A stretch of DNA of 64,000 nucleotides from Pseudomonas frederiksbergensis (GCF_035751725.1 NZ_CP142104.1:3844001-3908000); one strand, 5' to 3'; shown: positions 15,529-23,213, numbered from the stretch's first letter. Translations and numbers: made by a program. Notes: a model not told the origin generated them from the letters alone.

Positions 15529-17740
15529 CGAAACATGGCTCCTCGACCGGCTGAACTTTCAGGTTCGATGCCCTGCCCCAGTCTTGGGGCTTCTTGTATC
15601 CCCATGGCCGGACGCCGCTCTTAGGCAACGCGGGTAGCCGGACCTTGCGCCAACCCAACCGATGCATGATCGCCCCGACCCGCATCTGTTCAGGTTTGCC
15701 CCAGTGTCCATAGTCCAGCTTCAAAGCGCCCAGCAGAATGTCGGTGCCGGTCGCCGTCTCGCCAATCTGAGACTCTTCGAGCCAAGACAGGATCGGGCCT
15801 TCCCATTCATCCACCACAAAGCGCTCTTCCTGCGCCTCGGCGAACAGCGGCGCCTCCTCCCGATTGACCCACCAGATATCGCCGGACTGATAGCAAAACA
15901 TCGCCTCAGCCCATAGCTGGTCGCGGATCTCGCGCAATTGGTCCAAGTCCACCTTGGTACAGGCGACCGGCCAATAACGCCGGTTGCCAGTGGCATCCTT
16001 CAGGTACTCATCCTGGTTCGTTGTCCCCACGAAAACACACTGGCGTGGCACGTCCATCGTTCTGCGGCCATAGCTCTCGCGGTAGGTATCCGTCGAAGCC
16101 GAGAAGAACTGCTTCGCCTTGGTGGACTCGGCCTTGTTGAAACTGTCCAGCTCACCCAGCTCAACGATCCACTTGCCGCGAATCGCCTGGAACCCGTCCT
16201 TGTCGCCCAAGGCGAAGGGGGTATCCATAAACCAGGCACCTCCCAGCACCGACATGGCCGTGGACTTACCGGCACCCTGCGCGCCTTCGAGGATCATCAC
16301 GGAGTCAGCCTTGCAGCCCGGCTGCATCACCCGGCCGACCGCCGAGACCATCCAGCGCTTACCCACCTTGGAACTGTAATCCGTCGGGGCCACGCCCATG
16401 ATGTCTGTCAACCAGGTGTCGAGCCGGGGTACCCGATCCCACTCCAGGCCATTGAGGTAATCACGAACAGGGTGAAAGGCATGGTCATGTGCAACAACAC
16501 TTACAGCCTCGATAACGCTGCTCGCCTTGACCCGCAGGTTGTACTGTTGCGCGAGCCACTTCATGACCAGCATGTCATCAATGTCAGCCCAATCGCCGAC
16601 ACCGCCGCCATACGGGGCAGCACGCAGCTTGACGATCTTGGAGCTGAACGCACTGAAGCCAATCACACCGGCCCAACGTTCGTCGTTGCCCAGGATCAGC
16701 TCTACGTTTTGCATGTGCGCGATCAACATGCCGTTTTCCGTGCGGGCCAACTGGTCTTTCCAGCCACCCGCTGCAGGTGGCTTGACCACCGCCAGAACCT
16801 GGCGACGCACCGCCTCCAATCCTTCAGCACAGTGCAGGTCGTTGAAGTCAGTCCACTTGTCCTCTCGCTCCCCCGAAAAGATAGGGCCGACTACCTGACC
16901 ACCTACAACCGTTGCCGCGTTGTTGGCTTTCTCTTCACCTGAGTTCCAGGGCTCGCCATTTGGGCGCTTGGTTTTCCAGTCATCATCCCGGCAGATGATT
17001 AGTGGACGCCCCGGGAACCGCTCGCGCATTGCCTTGGAGACCGTCATGAGGTTGCCCGCATCAAAGGCAATGGCGACCGTCAACGAGGTCGCCATGTGCA
17101 GGCTTGTACCGGTGGCGTAGCCCTCACACACCAGCACTGGCTCACCCGGCTCAGGGTGCGGACCAATAAGGTGGAAGGCGCCTTCCTTCGCCATCCCATA
17201 GGGCCAGTAAGACTTGTCGCGGCCGGTGTCCTCTTGCTTCTCGGGGAATATTACTTGTAACCCTACGATCTGGTCCCGAGCGTTTTGCATGGGCACCAAA
17301 ACCGCGCCGGAGCGCGGGGCATAACGAACGCCGAGGCCCACTATCTGCTTTCGATCCAGATAGGCGCTACGGCCCTTCTCGGGCATTCGCTTGAATAAAC
17401 CAGCAGCACGGTTGGCCGCTCGACGGGCAGCGTTGGCAGCCTTCTCTGCGGCCTTGCGCTTCGCCTCCTCCTGACGAGCGCGCATGACTTCACGCTCTTC
17501 CGGCGTCATTCGGCCGGGTTTCACCTTGATTTTGTGCGTGTTCCCTGTACGCCAATCGCCGAACGCACCGAAGATCAAGGTTTCGCCCTTCTCGGTGTGG
17601 TGCTCGTGTAGAACGTACCAGCCGTTTTTCTCTTTGCCCTTATCCAGGGCGGTCTTGCATCGAGTCAGCTTGCCGTAAAGCAATGGCTGCGCGGGCTCCA
17701 GACCAAAATCTGCAAATTGATTCAGCACGTCATCGAGCAT
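15521..17740 (-). CDS. Phage replication protein: TOPRIM primase fused to VapE-type helicase
   Basis: 739 residues starting MLDDVLNQFADFG. The N-terminal part has an Ala/Arg-rich linker (residues 90-115) and a TOPRIM-like region with VLVCEGYATGTSLH, VAIAFDAGNL and PLIICRDDD. The C-terminal VirE/VapE helicase has Walker A LEGAQGAGKSTAMSVL, WIVELGELDSF, and a CVFVGTTNQDEYLKDATGNRR sensor region (in pieces). It should start and unwind phage DNA replication. A GGGAGG site 9 bases upstream fixes the ATG at 17740. Confidence 0.9.
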   Translation of the reverse strand: MLDDVLNQFADFGLEPAQPLLYGKLTRCKTALDKGKEKNGWYVLHEHHTEKGETLIFGAFGDWRTGNTHKIKVKPGRMTPEEREVMRARQEEAKRKAAEKAANAARRAANRAAGLFKRMPEKGRSAYLDRKQIVGLGVRYAPRSGAVLVPMQNARDQIVGLQVIFPEKQEDTGRDKSYWPYGMAKEGAFHLIGPHPEPGEPVLVCEGYATGTSLHMATSLTVAIAFDAGNLMTVSKAMRERFPGRPLIICRDDDWKTKRPNGEPWNSGEEKANNAATVVGGQVVGPIFSGEREDKWTDFNDLHCAEGLEAVRRQVLAVVKPPAAGGWKDQLARTENGMLIAHMQNVELILGNDERWAGVIGFSAFSSKIVKLRAAPYGGGVGDWADIDDMLVMKWLAQQYNLRVKASSVIEAVSVVAHDHAFHPVRDYLNGLEWDRVPRLDTWLTDIMGVAPTDYSSKVGKRWMVSAVGRVMQPGCKADSVMILEGAQGAGKSTAMSVLGGAWFMDTPFALGDKDGFQAIRGKWIVELGELDSFNKAESTKAKQFFSASTDTYRESYGRRTMDVPRQCVFVGTTNQDEYLKDATGNRRYWPVACTKVDLDQLREIRDQLWAEAMFCYQSGDIWWVNREEAPLFAEAQEERFVVDEWEGPILSWLEESQIGETATGTDILLGALKLDYGHWGKPEQMRVGAIMHRLGWRKVRLPALPKSGVRPWGYKKPQDWGRASNLKVQPVEEPCFDD

Positions 17741-17957
17741 GACGAGCCTCCCGCATCTCATCGATGGACTGACAGTTCACACACTGCGTGCAGCCCTGCT
17801 GGGCCTGTCGCCGCGCCTCGGGGATCGGATCGTCGCAGCTCTCACAGAACAACAACGAATGCCCAGGTAACGCCGGCTTGAACGCACTGCGAGCAGCAAG
17901 CGCCTGATCGATGCGCTCTTGCACCAAGTCATTGGCGAAATCAGCAATGTCAGCCAC
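17730..17957 (-). CDS. TraR/DksA-family zinc finger protein
   Basis: 75 residues. The sequence reads ADIADFANDLVQERIDQALA, then CESCDDPIPEARRQAQQG and CTQCVNCQ: four cysteines (C-x2-C, C-x2-C) with the IPEAR box of TraR-like proteins. Such proteins bind the RNA polymerase secondary channel and reset host promoters. I chose a GTG at 17955-17957, which overlaps the upstream stop by 8 bases and follows a GGGGTGA site. A second GTG lies three codons earlier. Confidence 0.82.
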   Translation of the reverse strand: MADIADFANDLVQERIDQALAARSAFKPALPGHSLLFCESCDDPIPEARRQAQQGCTQCVNCQSIDEMREARHAR

Positions 17958-18468
17958 GGCCGTCACCCCGCGTTGTGTGGTTGACGTACGTGGCGCGGTT
18001 GAACAATCCCAACAGCCCCTGAATACCTCGAAACACCTGCAGCCGGATTGCGGCCAGCTCGTGATCGCTGACCACCCCATCGCCAATGCTCTTGGCCCAG
18101 GTATCGGCCAGATCGGCCACCTGCCGGAAATACTCGGCGAGGCCAACGGTCAGGGTTTCCGGCATGTCAGTGGTGTACACCTCAGACAGTTCGTGCCAGA
18201 TCGTATCGCCGACCAATGCATGCACCGCATCCAGAATGCGCCGGTCCTTAGTCAGTTCGAGGATCTCGCCAAACTCTTGGATGTTCACCGAGTGGCTAGG
18301 GTGTGTAGGAGATAGCTTGTGCTGCAGCGTGGTGGAGTTACGGCCGGTGGTGGCGGCGATTGCAGCGGCGCCGCCCGGATAGTCCCGTGCGGCATGGTAA
18401 AGCGCCAGATCGAGCGGCAGGACTTCCCGCTGTGCTCGTTCGACGCAACTCAGAGCGATTCGGCTCAT
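17950..18468 (-). CDS. Phage regulatory protein CII-like (Phage_CP76 family)
   Basis: 172 residues. The N-terminal LPLDLALYHAARDYPGGAAAIA followed by TGRNSTTLQHKLSPTHPSH is characteristic of the CP76/CII-like regulators of Pseudomonas and enteric phages (helix-turn-helix at about residues 30-60). The rest is helical. By position after cro it is a candidate activator of lysogeny functions or a regulator of the replication operon. It starts 4 bases after the small upstream ORF. Confidence 0.75.
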   Translation of the reverse strand: MSRIALSCVERAQREVLPLDLALYHAARDYPGGAAAIAATTGRNSTTLQHKLSPTHPSHSVNIQEFGEILELTKDRRILDAVHALVGDTIWHELSEVYTTDMPETLTVGLAEYFRQVADLADTWAKSIGDGVVSDHELAAIRLQVFRGIQGLLGLFNRATYVNHTTRGDGRG

Positions 18469-18472
18469 GGCA

Positions 18473-18706
18473 TTAATCCTTGAAAGTTGCCAGTGCCGCG
18501 CGACATGCAGTGGTGATACATTTGCCGCGTGGCTTGAAAGGGCCCAAACGCCGGCTAGATCTTAGGGATCGACACCGGCACCGTGCCGGGGCGAACAATC
18601 CATTGCTCACCCCTGGCGCAACAGCTGCCCAATCTGTGGTGGAAAAGGCAGCAACACCAAGGCTTCCCAGCCTTGGGAAAGCGCGATAAAGAGAGGTGGT
18701 TTGCAT
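18473..18706 (-). CDS. Small basic phage protein of unknown function
   Basis: 77 residues with an Arg- and Ser-rich middle (ARCRCRSLRSSRRLGPFKPRG) and an N-terminal TDWAAVAPGVSNG segment. It fits the operon precisely: it begins after cro and ends 4 bases before the CII-like start. Short Arg-rich proteins at this position occur in many Pseudomonas prophages, some named Icd-like, but I cannot assign a function. A strong hairpin surrounds its start codon. The frame could be spurious; confidence is moderate. Confidence 0.45.
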   Translation of the reverse strand: MQTTSLYRAFPRLGSLGVAAFSTTDWAAVAPGVSNGLFAPARCRCRSLRSSRRLGPFKPRGKCITTACRAALATFKD

Positions 18707-18733
18707 GTGGTGTGCCCGCCTACCTTTATCGCG
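18682..18733 (-). promoter_or_regulatory. Hairpin enclosing the start codon of the 77-residue gene
   Basis: CGCGATAAAG (18682-18691) is the exact reverse complement of CTTTATCGCG (18724-18733). In minus-strand RNA the left arm of the stem and the next bases hold the AAGGTAGGCGGG ribosome-site region, the AUG (18704-18706) lies in the loop, and the right arm is codons 5-9. The structure could gate translation. Confidence 0.5.
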
Positions 18734-18771
18734 ACCCGGCTGCGCTGTGGTGGTGCGTGCCGGGAGGAACT

Positions 18772-18796
18772 GGGCGACCTTTGGGTCGCCTTTTTT
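18772..18796 (+). terminator. Plus-strand intrinsic terminator downstream of cro
   Basis: GGCGACC (18773-18779) and GGTCGCC (18784-18790) form a stem followed by TTTTTT on the plus strand only. No plus-strand gene lies just before it, so it may end an antisense RNA running against the early right operon, comparable in layout to lambda OOP RNA. Confidence 0.65.
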
Positions 18797-18799
18797 CTG

Positions 18800-19033
18800 C
18801 TAAGCAACCTTGGACGTTGAGTTGTTTTCCGTAATCCCGAAATGCTCGAGCACTTCAGCCAACGAAACACACCCTTCGCTTTCCCAGGTCAAAGCCTTGA
18901 TTAAAGAAACGCTGGGGTCCTTACTCGCATACTTGACGTGAAGGCGCAGGTAACTCGGCGCAATCCGGCAACGCTCTGCGTAAGCCTTGATGCCTTCAGC
19001 ATCCAGACAGTTGATGTAGTCACGAAGCCTCAT
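18800..19033 (-). CDS. Cro-like repressor (small helix-turn-helix protein)
   Basis: 77 residues starting MRLRDYINCLDAEGIKAYAERCRI. The helix pattern with AYAERCRIAPSYLRLHVKYA is a YdaS/Cro-like helix-turn-helix, and the short C-terminus (SLAEVLEHFGITENN) is helical. It is the first gene of the rightward (minus) early operon and lies divergent from the LexA-like repressor, the standard cro position. A strong CAGGAGG ribosome site lies 7 bases before the ATG. It probably binds the same TAACCT-N3-AGGTTA operators. Confidence 0.75.
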   Translation of the reverse strand: MRLRDYINCLDAEGIKAYAERCRIAPSYLRLHVKYASKDPSVSLIKALTWESEGCVSLAEVLEHFGITENNSTSKVA

Positions 19034-19053
19034 TGGGATACCTCCTGAAGTGA

Positions 19054-19082
19054 AATTTAACCTCAAAGGTTATTTTTTTCAA
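19054..19082 (-). promoter_or_regulatory. Promoter for the cro operon
   Basis: On the minus strand TTGAAA (19082-19077) and TAAATT (19059-19054) are separated by exactly 17 bases. Operator O1 fills most of the spacer, so repressor binding would exclude polymerase. The cro start follows about 20 bases later. Confidence 0.6.
19058..19072. promoter_or_regulatory. Operator O1 (CI/Cro site), cI-cro intergenic region
   Basis: TAACCTCAAAGGTTA is a perfect palindrome with a 3-base centre. The same half-sites recur at three other places in the immunity region. It overlaps the cro promoter. Confidence 0.65.
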
Positions 19083-19097
19083 TACCCATAAGGACAT

Positions 19098-19112
19098 TCA
19101 CCTAGGAGGTTA
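19098..19112. promoter_or_regulatory. Operator O2, cI-cro intergenic region
   Basis: TCACCTAGGAGGTTA keeps one perfect half-site (AGGTTA) and four of six bases of the other half. Its centre is 40 bases from that of O1, about four helical turns, which would suit cooperative binding. It lies 20 bases upstream of the cI start and may autoregulate cI. Confidence 0.55.
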
Positions 19113-19131
19113 ACCAGGCCAAAATCTGCTC

Positions 19132-19779
19132 ATGAAAATTTCAGATACGAGATTGCAAAATTTCCGCAGAATTTTGGTGGAAAAAAAGCTTCGCTTGAGC
19201 CAAGTTGCCGACCTTTTAGGTAAGGCTCCCGCTCAGGTGAGCGCGTTTGCTGGAAGAAATCCTACTAAGGGGATCGGTGACCAAATAGCTCGGGAAATTG
19301 AAAAGGCGCTGCATTTGCATCAAGGATATCTCGACATGCCATACGGCATAGGTGAGTTCAATAACGCAACGATCCTTAGCCATACGGGCCGGAAACTACC
19401 CGTGATAGGGTCGATTGCCGCAGGTGCATGGTGCGAGGCACACGGAAGTTTTGATCCAAGGGATGCCGAAGAATGGATTGATGCTCCGGGCCCGGTGGGT
19501 CCTCGTGCATTTATACTTCGCGTAGAAGGAATTAGCATGGAGCCCAAGTTTGTAGAGGGGGACAAAATCGTTATCGACCCATCTATAGAAGCTCTTCCTG
19601 GTCATTTCGTAGCGGCTAAGAGAAGTCGAGATCAAGCTGCAACTCTTAAGCAACTGAAACAAGAGGGAGGCGAGCTTTTTTTGTATGCTTTAAATCCAGA
19701 TTGGCCAGAGCGCATTATCAGAATGACGGAAGAATGGAGTATATGCGGTAGGGCTCGCTGGAAAATCTCAGACCTCTAA
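19132..19779 (+). CDS. CI-type phage repressor, LexA/S24-like (PrtR-like)
   Basis: 215 residues. The N-terminal helix-turn-helix spans about residues 15-60 (LRLSQVADLLGKAPAQVSAF). The C-terminal S24 domain has the Ala97-Gly98 cleavage site in IGSIAAGAW, nucleophile Ser135 in EGISMEPKF and general base Lys173. RecA-stimulated self-cleavage would therefore induce the prophage on DNA damage. The gene is AT-rich compared with its neighbours. It faces the Cro-like gene across two operators and is the lysogeny master repressor. Confidence 0.92.
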   Translation: MKISDTRLQNFRRILVEKKLRLSQVADLLGKAPAQVSAFAGRNPTKGIGDQIAREIEKALHLHQGYLDMPYGIGEFNNATILSHTGRKLPVIGSIAAGAWCEAHGSFDPRDAEEWIDAPGPVGPRAFILRVEGISMEPKFVEGDKIVIDPSIEALPGHFVAAKRSRDQAATLKQLKQEGGELFLYALNPDWPERIIRMTEEWSICGRARWKISDL

Positions 19780-19809
19780 AGGTAACGCAATATTTCCAGC
19801 CAACCTAAG

Positions 19810-20811
19810 TTATTTAATCGAATCTCGGGGCAGCAACGCTATTTCCCCTATGAATAAATAGGTATGTATCACCGCCAGCCTAGCCTCCTGCGTAGTTACA
19901 TCTACATGCACGCCCTTACATGTCTTTTCATAGATTGCATCCAACCTAGCAGCAAGAAACTCTAATTCCGAACTCAGAATTGCCTCATTACTGCCACTAC
20001 CAACCCTATCAGACATATAGGCGAGTATTCTGTTCTTATACTGTTCCTCGCCTACCTTTCTAGCCTTACCTTTTTGATCAATCCAGTCGACATCTGTCGC
20101 CGGGAACAGGGAATCAGCCACTGTCATCAACAATCGCCTGCAAGACGTCAGGGCAGCCGTTCTCGATTCGGTAGAGCCATCGGCAATACGCTCATTAATA
20201 GCCACGATTTTTTCTGCTGCTTTCGGGCAGTGCGCTCGAACGAAACTATCAATCTCATTTCTTGCCGTTTCAAAAATATCTTGCGCAGCATCGCCCAGCT
20301 CAAGAGCCAAGTACATATCTGTCGCATAATTATGTAAACCAGCCATGAAAGATATGAAGGTAGCTTTGGAAGTTGAATAATTATCCTTATAGGTTCTATG
20401 AATTTTTAGCTGACTATTTAGCAAGACTTCAGTTGCATTTTTTTCTACGAAATCCTTAACAGCACCTACTGCCGCAGGTGAAAAACTAGACAAACTTACT
20501 CGAGCACCTTCGACTATAGCTTCATACTCCGAGAGACTTTGCGTGTAATAGTTCCCAGCAGCCAAATTATAGCGCCCGGATGAAATTGCATATTTCTCAC
20601 AGCTACCTATTGTTTTAAAGCTAAAGTCTTTTGGATAACCCTTGGTCTCATAATCTAACCAAAGCTGCGCATCAGCGTCCCGCATTAATCTAGCTAAACG
20701 TTTCGCTTTCATCAGTATTCTGTCTACTGCTGAAGAAGAGTTTTCCAAATCATCAAGCAACGATGCGGCGAGGGAGCGAGCCTCACTTATCCTTGTGTTC
20801 TTATCCGACAT
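19810..20811 (-). CDS. AbiTii-like abortive-infection protein (prophage cargo)
   Basis: 333 residues starting MSDKNTRISEARSLAASLL. The first 50 residues have the AbiTii pattern: LLDDLENSSSAVDRILMKAKR, then LMRDADAQLWLDYETKGYP, a helical bundle ending in W-x2-Y-E-x2-G-Y. The rest is mostly helical with FISFMAGLHNYATDMYLALE and a C-terminal EFLAARLDAIYEKTCKGVH. The family is known by name from abortive-infection predictions; the mechanism is not established. A GAGAGG site fixes the ATG. The gene is AT-rich, convergent with cI and separately transcribed, typical of a lysogenic-conversion defence gene. Confidence 0.6.
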   Translation of the reverse strand: MSDKNTRISEARSLAASLLDDLENSSSAVDRILMKAKRLARLMRDADAQLWLDYETKGYPKDFSFKTIGSCEKYAISSGRYNLAAGNYYTQSLSEYEAIVEGARVSLSSFSPAAVGAVKDFVEKNATEVLLNSQLKIHRTYKDNYSTSKATFISFMAGLHNYATDMYLALELGDAAQDIFETARNEIDSFVRAHCPKAAEKIVAINERIADGSTESRTAALTSCRRLLMTVADSLFPATDVDWIDQKGKARKVGEEQYKNRILAYMSDRVGSGSNEAILSSELEFLAARLDAIYEKTCKGVHVDVTTQEARLAVIHTYLFIGEIALLPRDSIK

Positions 20812-20898
20812 TTTCACCTCTCAGGTTCCCAGATGAGCCCTATCTGCTGAGATCATGATGGCATCAGTGCGCTCGGATGAGTAGTCATAACCATATGC

Positions 20899-20913
20899 AC
20901 ACCTTAAAGGTAA
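20899..20913. promoter_or_regulatory. Operator O3, upstream of the plus-strand early operon
   Basis: ACACCTTAAAGGTAA keeps the ACCT-N3-AGGT core of the CI/Cro palindrome. It lies just upstream of the early promoter, with its centre 31 bases from O4. Confidence 0.5.
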
Positions 20914-20920
20914 AAAAATC

Positions 20921-20948
20921 TTGACTTGTTAACCTTTTGGGTTAATTT
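20921..20948 (+). promoter_or_regulatory. Early promoter with operator O4 (20930-20944)
   Basis: TTGACT (20921-20926) is a good -35 box and TAATTT (20943-20948) a plausible -10 with 16-base spacing. The operator TAACCTTTTGGGTTA (20930-20944) occupies the spacer, the same arrangement as O1 in the cro promoter. The promoter should drive the plus-strand operon starting at 20984 and be shut by CI. Confidence 0.6.
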
Positions 20949-20983
20949 TTGCCTTACTCACCACCACAGAGCGAGGCAAAACC

Positions 20984-21160
20984 ATGCACACCACTGCATC
21001 CCTGCACATCCATCCGGCCGTAGCCGACCTTTCCCGAATCTTCGAAGTAAGGCGCCTGGCACGCAGTCACGGCTGCATCTTCATTCCGTCTAAACCCAAA
21101 CCACAGGCTCGTACCGCACCGATCTCTTTCGACCCAAACGACGGAGGACGGGCGGCATGA
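20984..21160 (+). CDS. Small phage protein, first gene of the plus-strand early operon
   Basis: 58 residues beginning MHTTASLHIHPAVADLSRIF, with an internal VRRLARSHGCIFIPSKPKPQ segment and a DPNDGGRAA end. The ATG follows a GAGGC-like site, and its stop overlaps the next start as ATGA, which supports it as a real translated gene despite its size. Function unknown. Confidence 0.6.
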   Translation: MHTTASLHIHPAVADLSRIFEVRRLARSHGCIFIPSKPKPQARTAPISFDPNDGGRAA

Positions 21161-21741
21161 GCACATACAAGATCGACAACCGCACGCTGACTTTGCTCAG
21201 CGCACAGGTAAACCTCAGCGGAACTTTCAATCACACCCTTCGGCGACTGTATCGACGCGATGCGTTGGCGTTTCGACTGAAAGTTGAACGCAACAAGACC
21301 GACAGCACCTTCACCGTTGAGCTGGGCTCAGAGCGCCACACGCTGACCGTGCCCAACACCAAAAAAACTCACCTGAAGCTCGCCGACTTCATTGAGGAGG
21401 TGGTCAATGGCCCCTCTGACCTGACAGGCGAACCCCAGTCGAAACGACATGCTGAACGCGAGTACGGCGCTTTCAGTAGCCAGCAGCGGGAACAGGTTTA
21501 CAGACTGGTTTCCACAGGCGGGTTTATCGACCTGGACCTGGGCTTTGAACTGCCGATCCGGCTCGCCGTGCACCGAACACGTACACGCTCGGGCATCACC
21601 GTAGTCATGAGCATCGGCGTTAAAAGCCCGCGTACCAAGTGCTTCACAGTGTACGGCACCGACGCCGAGATGTACGAGCAGGTTTGCGAATCCATCAACC
21701 ACCTGGCTGCGCTGGCGACACCCGCCGCGCACGCAGCTTAG
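21157..21741 (+). CDS. Phage early protein of unknown function
   Basis: 194 residues. The N-terminus (STYKIDNRTLTLLSAQVNLSG) and a central LADFIEEVVNGPSDL segment precede a beta-rich second half (GGFIDLDLGFELPIRLAVHR). I recognise no enzyme motif. It is translationally coupled to the small gene before it and followed after 10 bases by the next gene with an AGGAGG site. It probably belongs to the early takeover functions. Confidence 0.7.
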   Translation: MSTYKIDNRTLTLLSAQVNLSGTFNHTLRRLYRRDALAFRLKVERNKTDSTFTVELGSERHTLTVPNTKKTHLKLADFIEEVVNGPSDLTGEPQSKRHAEREYGAFSSQQREQVYRLVSTGGFIDLDLGFELPIRLAVHRTRTRSGITVVMSIGVKSPRTKCFTVYGTDAEMYEQVCESINHLAALATPAAHAA

Positions 21742-21751
21742 GAGGTATGCC

Positions 21752-22036
21752 ATGGAGCGCAATCTCGAAAAGACCGCCAAGCACTTCGGCCTGACCCGCC
21801 CCGCCCTGATCAAGCTCATGCGTGAGAAGGGTCTGCTCACCGAGCGCAACCTGCCGGCGTTCCCCGTCCGCGACCGTGAATACCTTCGGGTCAAGGACAG
21901 CAACTGGTATCACGACACGCTGGGCATGCAGTACAGCCAATCGACACGCGTTCGGCAGGCTGGCATCCCCTGGCTAGCGGAGCAACTGGGCCTCGACCTT
22001 CCTGCCATCCCGGCAGACAACCGTGACGTGGCCTAG
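21752..22036 (+). CDS. Phage DNA-binding protein, KilAC-antirepressor-like
   Basis: 94 residues. The segment NLEKTAKHFGLTRPALIKLMREKGLLTERNLP (in pieces) resembles the helix-turn-helix of phage antirepressor KilAC domains, followed by a basic VRDREYLRVKDSNWYHD stretch. KilAC domains often stand alone or at the C-terminus of antirepressors. It may bind the repressor or early DNA. An AGGAGGT site lies 5-7 bases before the ATG. Confidence 0.6.
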   Translation: MERNLEKTAKHFGLTRPALIKLMREKGLLTERNLPAFPVRDREYLRVKDSNWYHDTLGMQYSQSTRVRQAGIPWLAEQLGLDLPAIPADNRDVA

Positions 22037-22202
22037 GGAATACGCCCGCCAGATCATCGCCCTAGGCACCCGAGAGGAGCGCAACGCTGCGCTCCTTGAG
22101 GTGCCGGAGCATCTGCGCGAGCTGACCAAACGCCATTGCCTGAATGCCTGGAATCACCCGGCTCGAAATAAACGCATGGAGAGCCCAAAGCCTCATGACT
22201 AG
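22023..22202 (+). CDS. Small phage protein (DUF7696-like)
   Basis: 59 residues from a GTG at 22023: TWPREYARQIIALGTREERN, then LLEVPEHLRELTKRHCLNAW. It resembles small phage proteins that carry a WPREYARQI start and a VPEHLRELV segment. It overlaps the previous stop by 14 bases and the following PrtN-like start by 8 bases, so it is part of the coupled cluster. Function unknown. Confidence 0.6.
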   Translation: MTWPREYARQIIALGTREERNAALLEVPEHLRELTKRHCLNAWNHPARNKRMESPKPHD

Positions 22203-22524
22203 CCAGCCTCAAAACCCGCTGCGCCTGATGCCAGCACCGGAGACGGCCACCGTCGAGCTGCTGTATCGCACCTTCGGCGACGTGCTTATCCCCCTCGAAA
22301 AGCTGCGCGTGCAGTACTTCCGCAACCTCAACGAGCAGTCATTTGCAGCCGAAATCACCAGCGGCCGCATTCAACTGCCCGTGACCACGCTGGACAGCAG
22401 CCGCAAGGCACCGAAGTACGCGCACATCCGCCACGTCGCGGCATTGATCGACATCCAGGCCTACAAGGCCGACGAAGTCCACGCGAAGGCCCAGGCCGGC
22501 GCAACCGAAGAAACCCAACCGTAA
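22195..22524 (+). CDS. PrtN-family transcriptional activator, copy 1
   Basis: 109 residues starting MTSQPQNPLRLMPAPETA. The core TVELLYRTFGDVLIPLEKLR, then QYFRNLNEQSFAAEITSGRIQLPV and APKYAHIRHVAALIDIQ, follows the pyocin activator PrtN pattern (L-L-x-F-G/N-x-x-x-I-P, I-x-L-P-V). PrtN turns on pyocin genes after PrtR cleavage in P. aeruginosa. A second PrtN-type gene lies at 25736. The start overlaps the upstream stop by 8 bases. Its targets here are unknown. Confidence 0.7.
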   Translation: MTSQPQNPLRLMPAPETATVELLYRTFGDVLIPLEKLRVQYFRNLNEQSFAAEITSGRIQLPVTTLDSSRKAPKYAHIRHVAALIDIQAYKADEVHAKAQAGATEETQP

Positions 22525-22566
22525 CGGCTGCCACCACCAGCCACCAAACCACTAGGAGCACACCAC

Positions 22567-22995
22567 ATGACTGCAATTCAAATATGCGCGTTGATCGCCC
22601 TGATCGTCGGTGCTGCCCTCATCTACTGGACCGGCTATCGAGGCGGTCTTATCGATGGGCGCATTCAAGGTCACGAGGCTGGCATCGAAGAAGGCACGAA
22701 CGACGAGCGTGCGGCAAACGCCAAAACCATTCGCGAACTAAAGGCATCGCTCAACTTCATCCGCGCTGATCACAAGCACCTCGCTGCCCATGCGAAGCGG
22801 CTAAGAGAAAGCCAAGCCTTCGGTCCTCAAGAGCGCCAAACACTTATGCAGATCGCCGAGAAATTGAGGTTGGCATCAGACACCTTCCGCGCCATGAGTT
22901 CTAAGGCCCAGGCACAGCAGGCGCTCGACCTGCGCGACAAAGCACTGGGCATGGCCGCGCTGCTGGATCAGGTCAAAGTGGAGGACGCAGCATGA
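22567..22995 (+). CDS. Membrane-anchored coiled-coil phage protein
   Basis: 142 residues. Residues 5-23 (IQICALIALIVGAALIYW) form one N-terminal membrane segment, followed by a glycine-rich turn and a charged helix with DERAANAKTIRELKASLNF and later LRESQAFGPQERQTLMQIAEKL. The topology suggests a small inner-membrane protein with a cytoplasmic coiled coil. Function not recognised. The end overlaps the next gene by 4 bases. Confidence 0.65.
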   Translation: MTAIQICALIALIVGAALIYWTGYRGGLIDGRIQGHEAGIEEGTNDERAANAKTIRELKASLNFIRADHKHLAAHAKRLRESQAFGPQERQTLMQIAEKLRLASDTFRAMSSKAQAQQALDLRDKALGMAALLDQVKVEDAA

Positions 22996-23213
22996 GCCGC
23001 CACAGCCCAATGCTACGCCTCTCACCTCAAGATGCCGGCGTGCTGCACCAGCAACACGCCAAAGCCACCGCCGAACTACGCGAAATGACTCGATTCCGTA
23101 AAGAGTTCGACCGGCAACTGTCTCTGCTGATCGGCTACAACGCCCTGCGCAAGTTGCACAAGGACACCCAGAACGCCCTGTTGCTCGCCGACATGGTCAA
23201 GGAGCCAGCATGA
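22992..23213 (+). CDS. Small phage protein of unknown function
   Basis: 73 residues, helical and charged (QQHAKATAELREMTRFRKEF, then GYNALRKLHKDTQNALLLADM). It is coupled by 4-base overlaps to both neighbours. No domain recognised. It may work with the membrane coiled-coil protein upstream. Confidence 0.6.
   Translation: MSRHSPMLRLSPQDAGVLHQQHAKATAELREMTRFRKEFDRQLSLLIGYNALRKLHKDTQNALLLADMVKEPA

Noticed and set aside
18583..18834. Plus-strand frame across the cro-downstream region
   Set aside because: Runs through the terminator and into antisense of cro; composition is not gene-like. An RNA there is possible but not this protein.
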